Source: JAUIIK01 sp963745675
GTDB lineage: Bacteria > Chloroflexota > Chloroflexia > Thermomicrobiales > CFX8
Length of the DNA: 64,000 nt
Direction of reading: 5' to 3'
Assembly (NCBI GenBank): GCA_963745675.1
Contig: CAVUYM010000013.1
Location: forward strand, 323,811-387,810
A model generated the notes under the pieces. That model ran no database searches. It saw nothing but the letters and a program-made list of their open reading frames with translations, and was not told where the DNA came from. The first letter of the stretch is position 1. Each line of letters opens with the position of its first letter. Shown one piece after another: positions 19,824 to 28,944 of this stretch. Both the position numbers and the translations under genes were made by a program.

Positions 19824-21236
19824 ATGCAGCCACAGTCGATAAATCACGAACCGCAGGAACGTACCGGTCACGTCGTTGGTGTGCACGGTGTGGTTCTGGA
19901 GCTGGAGTTTGAGCGTCGGAAGCTCCCTCCGCTCGGTCATGCCCTGGAGGTGGAGCGGCCAGGTTTATCGCCGCTCATCCTCGAAGTTGAATCCCACGTG
20001 AGCGAAACGCTCGTGCGCTGCATCGCGCTCGGCAATGTGGCCGGTATACGACGAGGTCTCCGAGCGCTTGATACTGGCGGGCCGATTCAGGTGCCGGTCG
20101 GCGACGAGACGCTGGGAAGGGTCTTTGACGTTCTCGGCAACCCGATTGATGGCCGGCCGCTTGAGGCGGGGGTGGCGCGCCGTTCGATATTTGGTTTGCC
20201 GCACGAACTCACCGAACAGATCAGTTCCGGCTCTCCATTCATTACCGGAATCAAGGCGCTCGATCTGCTGGTGCCGCTACCACGAGGTGGCAAAGTCGGA
20301 CTATTCGGTGGGGCCGGCGTTGGGAAGACCGTGCTCGTCATTGAACTCATGCTTCGCACGGTGCGCGAGCATCGTGGGGTTGCTGTTTTCGCGGGAGTTG
20401 GCGAGCGTATTCGAGAGGCCAACGATCTCTATTTGCAGATGAGAGATTCGGGTGTTCTTGATCGTTCCGTGTTGATCTTTGGCCAGATGAACGAGGCGGC
20501 CGGTTCGCGTTACCGGGTTGTCCACACCGCTCTCACGATGGCGGAATTTTTCCGAGATCAGGAACACACGAATGTCCTGCTCTTCATCGATAACATCTAT
20601 CGCTTTGCCCAGGCTGGGATGGAGGTTAGCTCGTTACTCGGCCGAATTCCTTCAGAACTCGGTTACCAGCCGACGCTATCGAGGGAGATCGGGGCCCTGG
20701 AGGAACGCATTTCCAATACGTCGGACGGCTCGGTGACGAGCGTCCAGGCGGTCTACGTGCCAGCCGACGATATTACTGATCCCGGCACTGCGGCTGCATT
20801 CCGTCATCTGGACGCAACTGCCGTCCTCTCGCGACGGCAAGCCAGCCAGGGACTCTACCCGGCGGTCGACCCGCTTACATCCACATCGCGACTGCTGACG
20901 CCGCGCTTTGTTGGCGACGAACACTATCAGACGGCACGCGACGTGCGGCAGGTGCTGGCGCACTACGAAGAGCTCAGGGATATCATTGCGATCCTGGGAA
21001 TCGAGGAGCTCTCCGAGGACGAACGCCAGACCGCTGTGCGCGCCCGCCGTTTGCAGCGCTTCCTGACGCAGCCGTTCTTCGCGACCGAGCAGTTTACAGG
21101 CACTCCCGGGAAGTTCGTCGCGCTCGAAGATACGATTCATGGCTGTCAGGAGATTCTGCGTGGGCAATACGATGATGTGCCGGAGCAGGCCTTCTATATG
21201 GTCGGTGCAATCGATGAGGTTAGGACCAACCAGTGA
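19824..21236 (+). CDS. atpD: N-ATPase beta subunit
   Basis: The catalytic beta subunit of a rotary F-type ATPase, 470 residues. It has the Walker A GGAGVGKTVL (about 158-167), FAGVGERIREANDL (F-type usually GERTREGNDL), Walker B NVLLFIDNIYRF, and SRRQASQGLYPAVDPL near the adenine pocket. It is the first gene of a nine-gene operon in the order beta-epsilon-Q-R-a-c-b-alpha-gamma. That order, and the presence of the Q and R membrane proteins, defines the N-type ATPases, which are usually a second ATPase acquired by horizontal transfer and thought to pump ions out at the expense of ATP. The substitution of Arg-Thr by Ile in GERIRE is a family-level difference worth noting. Confidence 0.93.
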   Translation: MQPQSINHEPQERTGHVVGVHGVVLELEFERRKLPPLGHALEVERPGLSPLILEVESHVSETLVRCIALGNVAGIRRGLRALDTGGPIQVPVGDETLGRVFDVLGNPIDGRPLEAGVARRSIFGLPHELTEQISSGSPFITGIKALDLLVPLPRGGKVGLFGGAGVGKTVLVIELMLRTVREHRGVAVFAGVGERIREANDLYLQMRDSGVLDRSVLIFGQMNEAAGSRYRVVHTALTMAEFFRDQEHTNVLLFIDNIYRFAQAGMEVSSLLGRIPSELGYQPTLSREIGALEERISNTSDGSVTSVQAVYVPADDITDPGTAAAFRHLDATAVLSRRQASQGLYPAVDPLTSTSRLLTPRFVGDEHYQTARDVRQVLAHYEELRDIIAILGIEELSEDERQTAVRARRLQRFLTQPFFATEQFTGTPGKFVALEDTIHGCQEILRGQYDDVPEQAFYMVGAIDEVRTNQ

Positions 21237-21273
21237 AGCGCGATCTCTGTGATGATGTGAAAGAACGAGATCA

Positions 21274-21651
21274 GTGCAGCTAGAGCTTCTGACACCCCAG
21301 GAGCAGGTATTTTCGGCTGAGGTTGACACTGTCTTTTTACCCTTGCCCGATGGATGGATTCAGATCCTCCCTGGTCATCTCGGTTTCTGTGCGCGAGTGA
21401 TGGCGGGGCAGGTCATCTTTCGAGATGGTGAAGGCGAGCGTCGTGTTGCCACCACAGGTGGTACGGTGTTACTTGCCGACGACATAGTCACGGTCCTTAC
21501 CGGTGCCGCCAGGCTGGATCAGGATCTCGAAACGCTAAGGCAAGAGATAGGTGAGCGGATCGAGGAGATTGCCGCAGCAGAGCAGGAAGCGGAGAAACAT
21601 TTCAACCGCGTCTACCGACAAATGGCCAGATCCTTTAACAGGCGCCATTGA
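21274..21651 (+). CDS. atpC: N-ATPase epsilon subunit
   Basis: A 125-residue epsilon subunit beginning at GTG 21274. The N-terminal beta sandwich reads LLTPQEQVFSAEVDTVFLPL and GWIQILPGHLGFCARV, the standard 'G.xGilpgH' turn. The C-terminal helical pair (RLDQDLETLRQEIGERIEEI) is present. In rotary ATPases this subunit couples gamma to the c ring and can inhibit rotation. It lies 37 bases after atpD. Confidence 0.9.
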   Translation: MQLELLTPQEQVFSAEVDTVFLPLPDGWIQILPGHLGFCARVMAGQVIFRDGEGERRVATTGGTVLLADDIVTVLTGAARLDQDLETLRQEIGERIEEIAAAEQEAEKHFNRVYRQMARSFNRRH

Positions 21652-21901
21652 CGGCGATGACGTTGAAGATCAGCGACGGCGCACGGCGTCGTTCTGGCGA
21701 ACGATGGCTTACTTCACGTCGCTTGGGTGGTTCCTTGCTCTGCCTATCGCCGGGAGCGTCATCCTGGGCCGCTACCTTGATGATCACTTTGATACCGGCA
21801 ATTTCTGGACATTAGCCTTGCTCGGCATGGGAATTGGTTTAGCCGTCATCGAAGGGTATCTGGCCGCGCGGTATGCCTTGCGCCGAGATCATGATCGGTA
21901 G
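21551..21901 (+). CDS. atpQ: N-ATPase AtpQ (AtpI-like) membrane protein, start uncertain
   Basis: The core (about 21700-21890) has two transmembrane helices: TSLGWFLALPIAGSVILGRYL and FWTLALLGMGIGLAVIEGYL. It matches the position and the 'FWR...GW...lP...GrwlD...FWTL' pattern of AtpQ, the N-ATPase homologue of the AtpI assembly factor. The only upstream start codons in frame are GTG 21551 and TTG 21569, which would overlap atpC by about 100 bases; an ATG near 21704 would cut into the conserved FWRTM. The true N-terminus probably lies near DGDDVEDQRRR (about 21650). A small indel or a non-standard start is possible. Confidence 0.75.
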   Translation: MSGSRRLPQQSRKRRNISTASTDKWPDPLTGAIDGDDVEDQRRRTASFWRTMAYFTSLGWFLALPIAGSVILGRYLDDHFDTGNFWTLALLGMGIGLAVIEGYLAARYALRRDHDR

Positions 21902-22166
21902 TGGTATAGCTGCGGTCGGGCTCGTTGCTCTGGTCGTGGGGTATGGACAGGTCGCTTTCATCGAGCGACAGGAGCGGCGCTTCCTCCGCCGGCAGGTCCC
22001 AGCACACGTCTTGCTGGCCCTCCTGGCCGGCATCCGTCTCGCCGTCGCGGGAAGCATCGTGCTTATCATCGCGACGATTGGGATCTGGTTTGGCATTTGT
22101 GCGATGGCAGGTTTTTGGATCGGTAGAACGATCTCCCTGATCGCTACTGTTCAATGGAAGACGTGA
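21891..22166 (+). CDS. atpR: N-ATPase AtpR membrane protein
   Basis: A 91-residue protein with three hydrophobic segments: IGSGIAAVGLVALVVGYGQV, LLALLAGIRLAVAGSIVLIIA and WFGICAMAGFWIGRTISLI. AtpR occurs only in N-ATPase operons, between atpQ and atpB, and is thought to supply membrane residues for c-ring assembly or ion access. The start ATG 21891 overlaps the end of atpQ, as expected for coupled translation. Identification is by position, size and topology; sequence conservation in this family is low. Confidence 0.8.
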   Translation: MIGSGIAAVGLVALVVGYGQVAFIERQERRFLRRQVPAHVLLALLAGIRLAVAGSIVLIIATIGIWFGICAMAGFWIGRTISLIATVQWKT

Positions 22167-22173
22167 GCAGGCG

Positions 22174-22836
22174 GTGGATTTCGAACGGCAGGTAGTGTTT
22201 GAGCTATTCGGTTTGCCGGTGACGACAACCGTTGTCACGACCTGGGCGATGATTCTGGTACTTGCGCTGGTCGGAATCATCCTGGGCCGTCGGATCCAGC
22301 GAGTGCCTTCGGCATGGCAGTCGGCTCTTGAATGGGGAGTCTCTGCCATAGGAGGAATGATTGCGGAGACGACTGGAAAGTCGCGCTGGCTGTTCCTGCC
22401 GCTAACCGCCACCCTGGGTTTGTTCATCATCGTTGCCAATACGCTTGCAGTTCTCCCACTGGTTGAAGCCCCAACGGCAGATGTCAATACACCGATCGCA
22501 TTGGCGCTGATCGTATTCTTTTCGATTCCGTATTTCGGAATGCAGGAGATGGGGCCGGTTGGGTACTTGAAGACGTTCATGCAACCAATCCCGCTTCTAT
22601 TCCCGATCAACGTTATTCACTATTTTTCGCGCACGCTGTCCCTGGCAATCCGGCTCTTTGGCAACATGGTCTCGCACCAGGTGATCGTTGCCATCGTGCT
22701 GGTCATTCTTCCGCTACTGGTGCCGGTGGTTCTGGAGATCTTTGGCCTGCTGATCGGGCTACTCCAGGCATATATCTTTGTTGTGCTCACTGTGGTGTAC
22801 CTTGGGGGTGCCGTGCAGGCGGACGAGGGGATCTAG
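22174..22836 (+). CDS. atpB: N-ATPase a subunit
   Basis: The 220-residue stator a subunit begins at GTG 22174, with a short upstream purine stretch. The essential arginine is in SLAIRLFGNMVSHQ (helix 5 of the family), which faces the c-ring carboxylates. Other family marks are the opening FELFGLPVTTTVVTTW, EWGVSAIGGMI, and the C-terminal helix pair ending GLLQAYIFVVLTVVYLGGAV. It lies 7 bases after atpR and 3 before atpE. Confidence 0.92.
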   Translation: MDFERQVVFELFGLPVTTTVVTTWAMILVLALVGIILGRRIQRVPSAWQSALEWGVSAIGGMIAETTGKSRWLFLPLTATLGLFIIVANTLAVLPLVEAPTADVNTPIALALIVFFSIPYFGMQEMGPVGYLKTFMQPIPLLFPINVIHYFSRTLSLAIRLFGNMVSHQVIVAIVLVILPLLVPVVLEIFGLLIGLLQAYIFVVLTVVYLGGAVQADEGI

Positions 22837-22839
22837 CAA

Positions 22840-23385
22840 ATGTCTGAAGTGATTTTCTACCTTGTTGTCACCGGCTCGGCGGCGCTTGCGATAGGCGTCG
22901 GGGTCATTTTCCCCGCACTAGGCCAGACGCATGCGAGTATTCGGGCGATGGAGGCGATCGCGCGCCAACCGGATCAAGAGCGGCTAATTAGCCGGAATCT
23001 GCTCGTTGGCCTGGCGATGATCGAGTCGCAGGCGCTGTATGTCCTGATTGTTTCCCTGATCCTGCTATTCGCCAATCCACTGGATAGCAGGGTGGCGGAT
23101 GCGGCAATCCAGGGGAACCTGGCGCTCTGGTTCCTCGCTGGTTCGGCGGCAAGTGCCACGGTAGCGATAACAGTTGCTACGATGTTCAGTTCCCTCGGTC
23201 AGGGAAAGGTAACCGGAGCTGCGCTCGAATCTATTGCGGAACAGCCTGCTGTTGGAGACCGGCTGTCGACGACGCTCTTTATCGCGCTGGCGCTGCTTGA
23301 ATCGCTATCGCTTTATGCCCTGATCATCTCGTTGATATTGCTCTTTGCGAACCCGCTCGTCGATAGCGTTCTTGGTGCCGGGTAG
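22840..23385 (+). CDS. atpE: N-ATPase c subunit, fused double hairpin with two Na+ signatures
   Basis: A 181-residue c subunit, about twice the usual length, built from two similar helical hairpins. Each hairpin has the loop (A)RQP or (A)EQP, the ion-binding carboxylate, and the full Na+-ligand pattern: Gln29, Glu62, Ser63, Tyr67 in the first; Gln121, Glu154, Ser155, Tyr159 in the second. In both, Gln to Glu is 33 residues and Glu to Tyr is 5, the same spacing as the Q32/E65/S66/Y70 set known from the Na+-binding c ring of Ilyobacter. Each half ends LILLFANP. A tandem duplication and fusion of one c gene is the simplest origin. Both carboxylates are kept, unlike the V-type proteolipid. Confidence 0.93.
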   Translation: MSEVIFYLVVTGSAALAIGVGVIFPALGQTHASIRAMEAIARQPDQERLISRNLLVGLAMIESQALYVLIVSLILLFANPLDSRVADAAIQGNLALWFLAGSAASATVAITVATMFSSLGQGKVTGAALESIAEQPAVGDRLSTTLFIALALLESLSLYALIISLILLFANPLVDSVLGAG

Positions 23386-23399
23386 CGCATAAGGTCATA

Positions 23400-24170
23400 A
23401 TGTTCGATCTCTCGCTCGCCACCATACTCTTTCAAGTTGTGAATTTCCTCGTGCTGTTGGGCGTACTGAGCTGGTTCTTCTATCGCCCCATCCGTAAGGC
23501 GATCGAGGAACGGGAGCAGCTGATCAGCAGTCAGATCGAGCAAGCTCGCCAGCGCGAGCGAGAAGCGGAAGAGCGTCTCAAGGATCTTGAAGCGGAGCGG
23601 GCACGGGCGCGGGATGAAGCAACGGCTCTGCTGCACTCCGCCCGAGAATCTGCAGCCAGTGAGCGGGCAGAACTCATCGAAAAGGCTCGGGCTGAAGCCG
23701 GCCAGTTACGCCAGGATGCGCTGAAGCAGGTTGATACAGAGGAGCGGTCAGCAGAGACGCGACTTGCGCTGGAGCTTCGCCAGGCGGCGGTCAGCATCGC
23801 TGGAGATCTCATCCGCACGGCGGCCGGCCCATCCGTACATGAAGGACTCGTCGACCAATTCCTGGATAGCTTCCCAAAGCTCGATCGCCATCAACGAGAT
23901 CTCATTCGAGAGGCAATGGAACGCGACCCCGAGTCACTTACGGTTGAGACTGCCTACCCACTCGACATCGATCGACAGGGTGAGGTGCGAGAACACCTCG
24001 CCAAAATTCTCGACTACGACCCCGGCGATCTCCAGCTTCGTTTTGAAGTGCGCCCGGAACTGATCTGTGGCATCCGCTTCGTCGCAGGAACCGCAGCGAT
24101 TGACCTGAGTCTGAGCCGGACGCTCGATACGCTGAGTGAGAGCGATGGCTCTGAAAGGGCCGGATCATGA
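23400..24170 (+). CDS. atpF: N-ATPase b subunit with delta-like C-terminal extension
   Basis: A 256-residue protein, longer than a normal b (~160). An N-terminal membrane helix (FQVVNFLVLLGVLSWFFYRP) leads to a long charged coiled coil (about 35-135). From about 175 the sequence changes to VETAYPLDIDRQGEVREHLA, then FEVRPELICGIRFVAGTAAI and DLSLSRTLDTL, which resembles the C-terminal domain of the delta subunit ('vDpsLiGGvvvrvGd.viDgSv'). N-ATPase operons lack atpH, and this extension is known to stand in for it. The stop overlaps the atpA start (ATGA). Confidence 0.9.
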   Translation: MFDLSLATILFQVVNFLVLLGVLSWFFYRPIRKAIEEREQLISSQIEQARQREREAEERLKDLEAERARARDEATALLHSARESAASERAELIEKARAEAGQLRQDALKQVDTEERSAETRLALELRQAAVSIAGDLIRTAAGPSVHEGLVDQFLDSFPKLDRHQRDLIREAMERDPESLTVETAYPLDIDRQGEVREHLAKILDYDPGDLQLRFEVRPELICGIRFVAGTAAIDLSLSRTLDTLSESDGSERAGS

Positions 24171-25693
24171 ACTGGGATCAGAGACTTCGGGATGAGCTCA
24201 CGTCGCTTACAGAGCAGGCGCGAAGCGCTCCCCTGGAGGCGCACATCGAGGATCTTGGTGAGGTGCTTGAGATTGGGGACGGCGTTGTCGTCGCCGAAGG
24301 TCTGATTGAGGCGGCAATCGGCGAGCTCGTTATCTTTGCCAACGGCATAACCGGCCAGGTCATCGACCTGGATCACGAGCACGCGCAATGTGTGCTCTTT
24401 GGGCCTGACACGGGTATCGAGGCAGGCACTCGGATCGCCCGGACACAGCAGTTTCCCGAGATGCCGGTTGGGACGCCAGTCCTTGGCCGGGTACTCGATC
24501 CATTGGGGCAGCCGCGCGATGGTCTCGAGTCGGTTCGCGGGGCGGAAACGCGTGCGGTTGAGCAGGAGGCACCGGGACCACTCGAACGACAGCCGGTCCG
24601 AGAACCACTGCTGACCGGCATCAAGATCATCGACTCTGTAATCCCGCTCGGTCGCGGTCAGCGCGAACTCATTCTGGGTGATCGTTCGACGGGCAAGACG
24701 AGCATCGCACTCGACGCAATCATCAACCAGCGGGGACGGAACGTGCCCTGCGTCTACGTGAGCATCGGCGCGCGGTCTTCGACAGTTGTTGACGTGGTGG
24801 AGCAATTGCAGCGCAATGGCGCGCTCGAATTCACGACCGTGATTGTGGCCCGGGCCGAAGATCCAGCCGCACTCCGGTATCTCGCGCCATATGCCGGCTG
24901 CGCGATTGCGGAATGGTTCGCCTATCATGGAGAGCATGCCTTGATCGTCTATGACGACCTGACCCGGCATGCCGAAGCGTACAGGGAGCTATCGCTCTTG
25001 CTGCGCCGGCCACCTAGCCGCGAAGCGTTCCCTGGCGACATCTTCTCTATTCACGCCAGCCTCCTGGAGCGTGCGTTCAAGCTGAATGATGAGCAGGGCG
25101 GCGGGTCGGTGACGGCATTGCCGATTGCCGAGACGCAGCGCGGCAACATCAGTGGCTTTATCCCGACCAATCTCATCTCGATAACGGACGGCCAGATCTT
25201 CCTCGACACGTCCCTATTCGCTCAGGGGCAGCTTCCGGCGATCAATATCGGCCTGTCGGTATCGCGTATCGGTGGAGATGCCCAGCCCGGGACACTCCGC
25301 GAGGCGTCCTCTGATCTCCGGCTCGAGGTTGCCCAATATGAGGATGTCAAAGGCTTTGCGCGTTTCGGAAGCATTCTTGATGAGGAAACCAGGAGGCAGA
25401 TCGAGCGCGGTCGCCGGCTGGTACAACTTCTCGAGCAAAACGAGCGTGAAGTTGTTCCTTTGCCGGCACAGGTTGTCACATTCTGGGCATTCAAACAGGG
25501 GTTGCTGGATGATATTGATCCGGAGAAGATCCACCTGGTTGAACAACAAATTGAGGAACATGCTCATCGGTTCGCGCATGTCGAGCAGCAGATCGCGACG
25601 GCCCCCGCGATCGATCAGTCGCTGGCAGACGAACTTCGTACCTGGGTCACGTTGTCCAAGCAGGGTTTGAGCACGTCTGAAGGTAGCGCCTGA
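24167..25693 (+). CDS. atpA: N-ATPase alpha subunit
   Basis: The 508-residue non-catalytic alpha subunit. It has the nucleotide-binding loop GDRSTGKTSIALD (about 169-181; commonly GDRQTGKT), VYVSIGARSSTVV, YDDLTRHAEAYRELSLLLRR (the arginine-rich DDLxxHA segment), SHIHASLLERAFKLN-like DIFSIHASLLERAF, and SVSRIGGDAQ. The start ATG 24167 overlaps the end of atpF by 4 bases. It is intact and co-linear with the family throughout. Confidence 0.94.
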   Translation: MNWDQRLRDELTSLTEQARSAPLEAHIEDLGEVLEIGDGVVVAEGLIEAAIGELVIFANGITGQVIDLDHEHAQCVLFGPDTGIEAGTRIARTQQFPEMPVGTPVLGRVLDPLGQPRDGLESVRGAETRAVEQEAPGPLERQPVREPLLTGIKIIDSVIPLGRGQRELILGDRSTGKTSIALDAIINQRGRNVPCVYVSIGARSSTVVDVVEQLQRNGALEFTTVIVARAEDPAALRYLAPYAGCAIAEWFAYHGEHALIVYDDLTRHAEAYRELSLLLRRPPSREAFPGDIFSIHASLLERAFKLNDEQGGGSVTALPIAETQRGNISGFIPTNLISITDGQIFLDTSLFAQGQLPAINIGLSVSRIGGDAQPGTLREASSDLRLEVAQYEDVKGFARFGSILDEETRRQIERGRRLVQLLEQNEREVVPLPAQVVTFWAFKQGLLDDIDPEKIHLVEQQIEEHAHRFAHVEQQIATAPAIDQSLADELRTWVTLSKQGLSTSEGSA

Positions 25694-25694
25694 G

Positions 25695-26585
25695 ATGCAA
25701 GATCTCGCCAGCCTTGACGCCCACCGCCGATCGATTCAGAGTCTTGTCCCCTTACTCGAGGCGATTCGTTCGGTCGCCGAAATTGGTTGGAGACGCGCCG
25801 AGCAGGCCCGTACCCCATTGGGTAACTACACCGACCGTCTCATTGCCATGATGAAAGCTGTCAGCGCAGTGATCGATCCCGCAGAGCACTGGTTTCTCCG
25901 AGGATCTGGGACGACTGACGGTCCAATGGCTCTGCTACTCGTCACTGCCGAGCGGGGGCTATGCGGGCGATTCAACCATCACCTGGTCAACACTGGACTC
26001 CAGCATGCCGAACGCCTGCGAGAGCAAGGCCATAGAGTGGAGCTTTTGTGCCTGGGTACACGGGGGCAGCGGCTACTCGAAGAGGCGGGCGAGAGCGTCC
26101 TGTTCTTTCGACCGATGCCCTCGCTTGGCGTCCCGGATTACATTGATGTTGAAGAAATGGCGCTGGAGATGCTGGATCTGGTCGAGCAAGGGCAGTTTAT
26201 CGGCCTGAACGTGGTGTTCAATCAGCCAGTGCGGCAGTTCAACTATGACGCGATCTTCGAATCCCTGATGCCTCCGCAGATCGGCAGTGACGAGATTCGG
26301 CCAAGCCAGGTTACGATCAAGCCCTCCGATGATGGAATCAACCTTCTCTCTCATCTGCTTGCCGAGTACATGCTCGTTGGACTCTATCGTGTGATCATGG
26401 AGTCGGTCGCCAGCGAGCAGCTGGCGCGGATTCACACGATGCGCCTGGCTGTTGATAACGCGAACGACCTGCTCGAAGATCTGACGGCTGAGTATCGGCA
26501 GGCACAGCACCAGGCAACCACAAACGCGCTGATAGAAACGCTCGCCGGATTCCGGGCAACGATGCGGGGCAACGAGCGGCGGTGA
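25695..26585 (+). CDS. atpG: N-ATPase gamma subunit
   Basis: The 296-residue central shaft. Its long N- and C-terminal helices pair as the coiled coil: HRRSIQSLVPLLEAIRSVAE at the start, and LARIHTMRLAVDNANDLLED with QAQHQATTNALIETLAG at the end, the latter being the family's 'AM..At.NA..' region. The central Rossmann-like part has LLVTAERGLCGRFNHHLV. N-type gamma subunits diverge from F-type ones in the middle, as here. It is the last gene of the operon; the following 50 bases show no clear terminator and the next gene is convergent. Confidence 0.9.
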   Translation: MQDLASLDAHRRSIQSLVPLLEAIRSVAEIGWRRAEQARTPLGNYTDRLIAMMKAVSAVIDPAEHWFLRGSGTTDGPMALLLVTAERGLCGRFNHHLVNTGLQHAERLREQGHRVELLCLGTRGQRLLEEAGESVLFFRPMPSLGVPDYIDVEEMALEMLDLVEQGQFIGLNVVFNQPVRQFNYDAIFESLMPPQIGSDEIRPSQVTIKPSDDGINLLSHLLAEYMLVGLYRVIMESVASEQLARIHTMRLAVDNANDLLEDLTAEYRQAQHQATTNALIETLAGFRATMRGNERR

Positions 26586-26639
26586 GATCATCCTATTGCT
26601 TATGCGTTCAGCCCTGACGTCATTTCGAGTCTTGGCTGA

Positions 26640-28842
26640 CTAGACAGGTGCGCCGACGCTGGCGTCCCCAGAGGCTCCAGTGATGAGGCGCTGGTAGAGA
26701 TAGGAGGCCAGCAGCAGCAAGATACCGAGAGCGATGAAAGAGATGACGCGGTAGGAGGCGTCGAGCGAGGCCAGGTCGACGATGAACACCTTGACGATGG
26801 CGATGCCTAGCAGGGCCAGGCCGTAGATGCGCATGACCGTGCGCCGTAGGATGATCCCGAGAACGAAACCAGCTACCCCGAGCGTCGTCCAGAGGATCGA
26901 CAGGCCGACCTGGGCCTGTTTGCGCAAGGCATCGAGATTCGATAGATCGGCATCCAGATGCCTCTGGAACTCATCGACGAGACCGATCGAGAGCAGGTAG
27001 ACGACGAGGCTGGTTGCAGCTGCCAGTGCGAAGCCTGCGATCTCTGGATATTGGCGACGATGCAGATACCAGCCTGACTGCCAGCACGAGGGCCAGGGAT
27101 ATGAGCGCTAGCGTCGCGTGGCTCCAGAAGGGGAAGTGGTCGATAGCTCGGGACGAACTGACGCGCAGGCGTGAGGGCGTGGCGATCTCGGCTAGCGTGA
27201 AGAGCAGCGCGAAGCCGCTGAGTGCAAGAGCTGCGGCGACATATAGTGGATGGCCGTTTGGCTCGATACGGTTGACAGCGGTAGAGCACAGAGCGCAATC
27301 AGTGCCCAGGCGGCGATGAGCCAGCCATCGGCGATTTCAGAAGGCATGGCATAGGCGAGCAGGCCTGCGCCTACCAGGATCGCTGCCGTGACGACATCTT
27401 TCGAACGGGCGAGATAGGCCGAAGCAGCGAGTGCGAGCAGGAGGGCTCCCAGAACCGCGCCAGAACCGTTGATGAATGGGTAGCCGCTGTCTGTCGTTCC
27501 GGAGAGAAAATCTCCGGCGCGATATTCAAAGAGTACGAAATACCAGACTGCGGCTAGCCCCAGGAGTGTGCCGGAGGCGAGGCTGAAGGGGTTGCGCAAG
27601 CGCCCGTAGAGCCAGATCATGACGACACCGACTGCGGCCCAGGCCATTGGAATCGTCGCGCCATCGAACTGGACCGGAACGGCGATTGAACCGATGGCCA
27701 GTCCGAGCCCCAACGTCAACATACCGAAGGCGTGGCGATTGCCGCCGCGATAGAAGAGATAGCCGGCGATTGGCAGGTGTAAGGCCGCCAGGCCAAAGAG
27801 ATAGAGGCCGCGCCATTCGTCTAAAGTTCCATCGAGCAGGATGAACGTTCCCCCGAGGGCGATGGCCGTGTTAAGGCCCATGACTGACGCCGAACTCGGT
27901 CGCAGGTGAGTGCGCAGCCTGCGTATATCCTCTCCGCCACTGGCTAGCGTGTGGATCAGCCAGTAGCCGGTCATGACGGCCAGCCCGATACCCGGCCTGT
28001 GGGGAGTCTGCGAGCCAGTTGTAGAGCTGGAAGAAGGTGAAGAGCAAGCTGAAGAGTGGCAGCCATGTCCAGGTACGATAGACGGCGATTGCTGCCGCGC
28101 CGATCAGCAACAGGCTCAGGAAAGCGATCGTGACGCCATTCGCACTGGCGCCAAAGAGCGCCGGGGCGATGAGTGCCGGCAGGAGTCCGTACATTGCGGT
28201 GACCTGCGAGCGCGCTCTGATCGCGATGAAGGCGCCAACGGCTGCGGCGACGAAGGTTCCAATGAGCGCCAGTTCGAATGCAATGAGATCGTAGAGCCGG
28301 GTCGAGGCGAAGAGGGCCAGGTTGAAGACGCCCAGCCCGACAGCGAGCAGGGTATGGCCGAAGAGTCGTTCGCGACGCTCGAAGAAGAAGGCTCCACCAC
28401 TCACCATTGCCGCACCGGCAAGCAAGCCGATGATGACGCGCGTTTCGGGACCAATCCAGCCACGGGAAAAGGCCAGGCTCAAGAAGAAGAGGCTGCCGAC
28501 GAGAATCGCCAATCCACCGACCCAGGCCATGACTCGACCGCTGAGCAGCGCTTCGATGTCGACCGTTTTTTTCGGAGATACTGGAAGCGCTATCGACACT
28601 TCGGGGACTCTGCGTGCGGGAATCGGTTGCGTTTCCAGATCGATTTCGGGCGGAGTTGGAGCGGGAGGTTCTGATTCGATGGTAGGGGTGGGTTCAGTTG
28701 CTGGCGGCGGGGTGGGCTCTTCAGAACCATCGTCGCGAATGCCCAGGAGTCCCTGAAGCTCGGTGAGCTCGCTTTGGAGGTTGCGAATCTGGGCATCGAA
28801 CTTGTCGAGGCGCTGCTGGATCTTCGCTGGATCTTCGTTCAT
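26640..28842 (-). CDS. DUF2339 multi-pass membrane protein, frameshifted
   Basis: Reading from ATG 28842: a cytoplasmic coiled-coil-like head (IQQRLDKFDAQIRNLQSELT), a Pro/Glu/Thr-rich linker, then a long series of hydrophobic helices starting VMAWVGGLAILVGSLFFLSL. This 'GxxxxxWVGGLALxLGxLFFLxxA' opening is diagnostic of DUF2339. The frame breaks near 27990, near 27270 and at least once near 27050, and the last part (26640-26930) carries LDALRKQAQVGLSILWTTLG and RIYGLALLGIAIVKVFIVDL, the conserved family end. Repaired length is about 730 residues. Function is unknown; the family occurs widely as a large membrane protein. It is convergent with the ATPase operon. Confidence 0.8.
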
Positions 28843-28944
28843 GAGGAATCCTTTTGCCCGATCGAGTGCCGAAGTGTTCTTCGCTGTATGGTGGACGAAG
28901 CAGACGGGCTAGAAGTTCCATCATAGTGCATGGGAGGGAATTAA

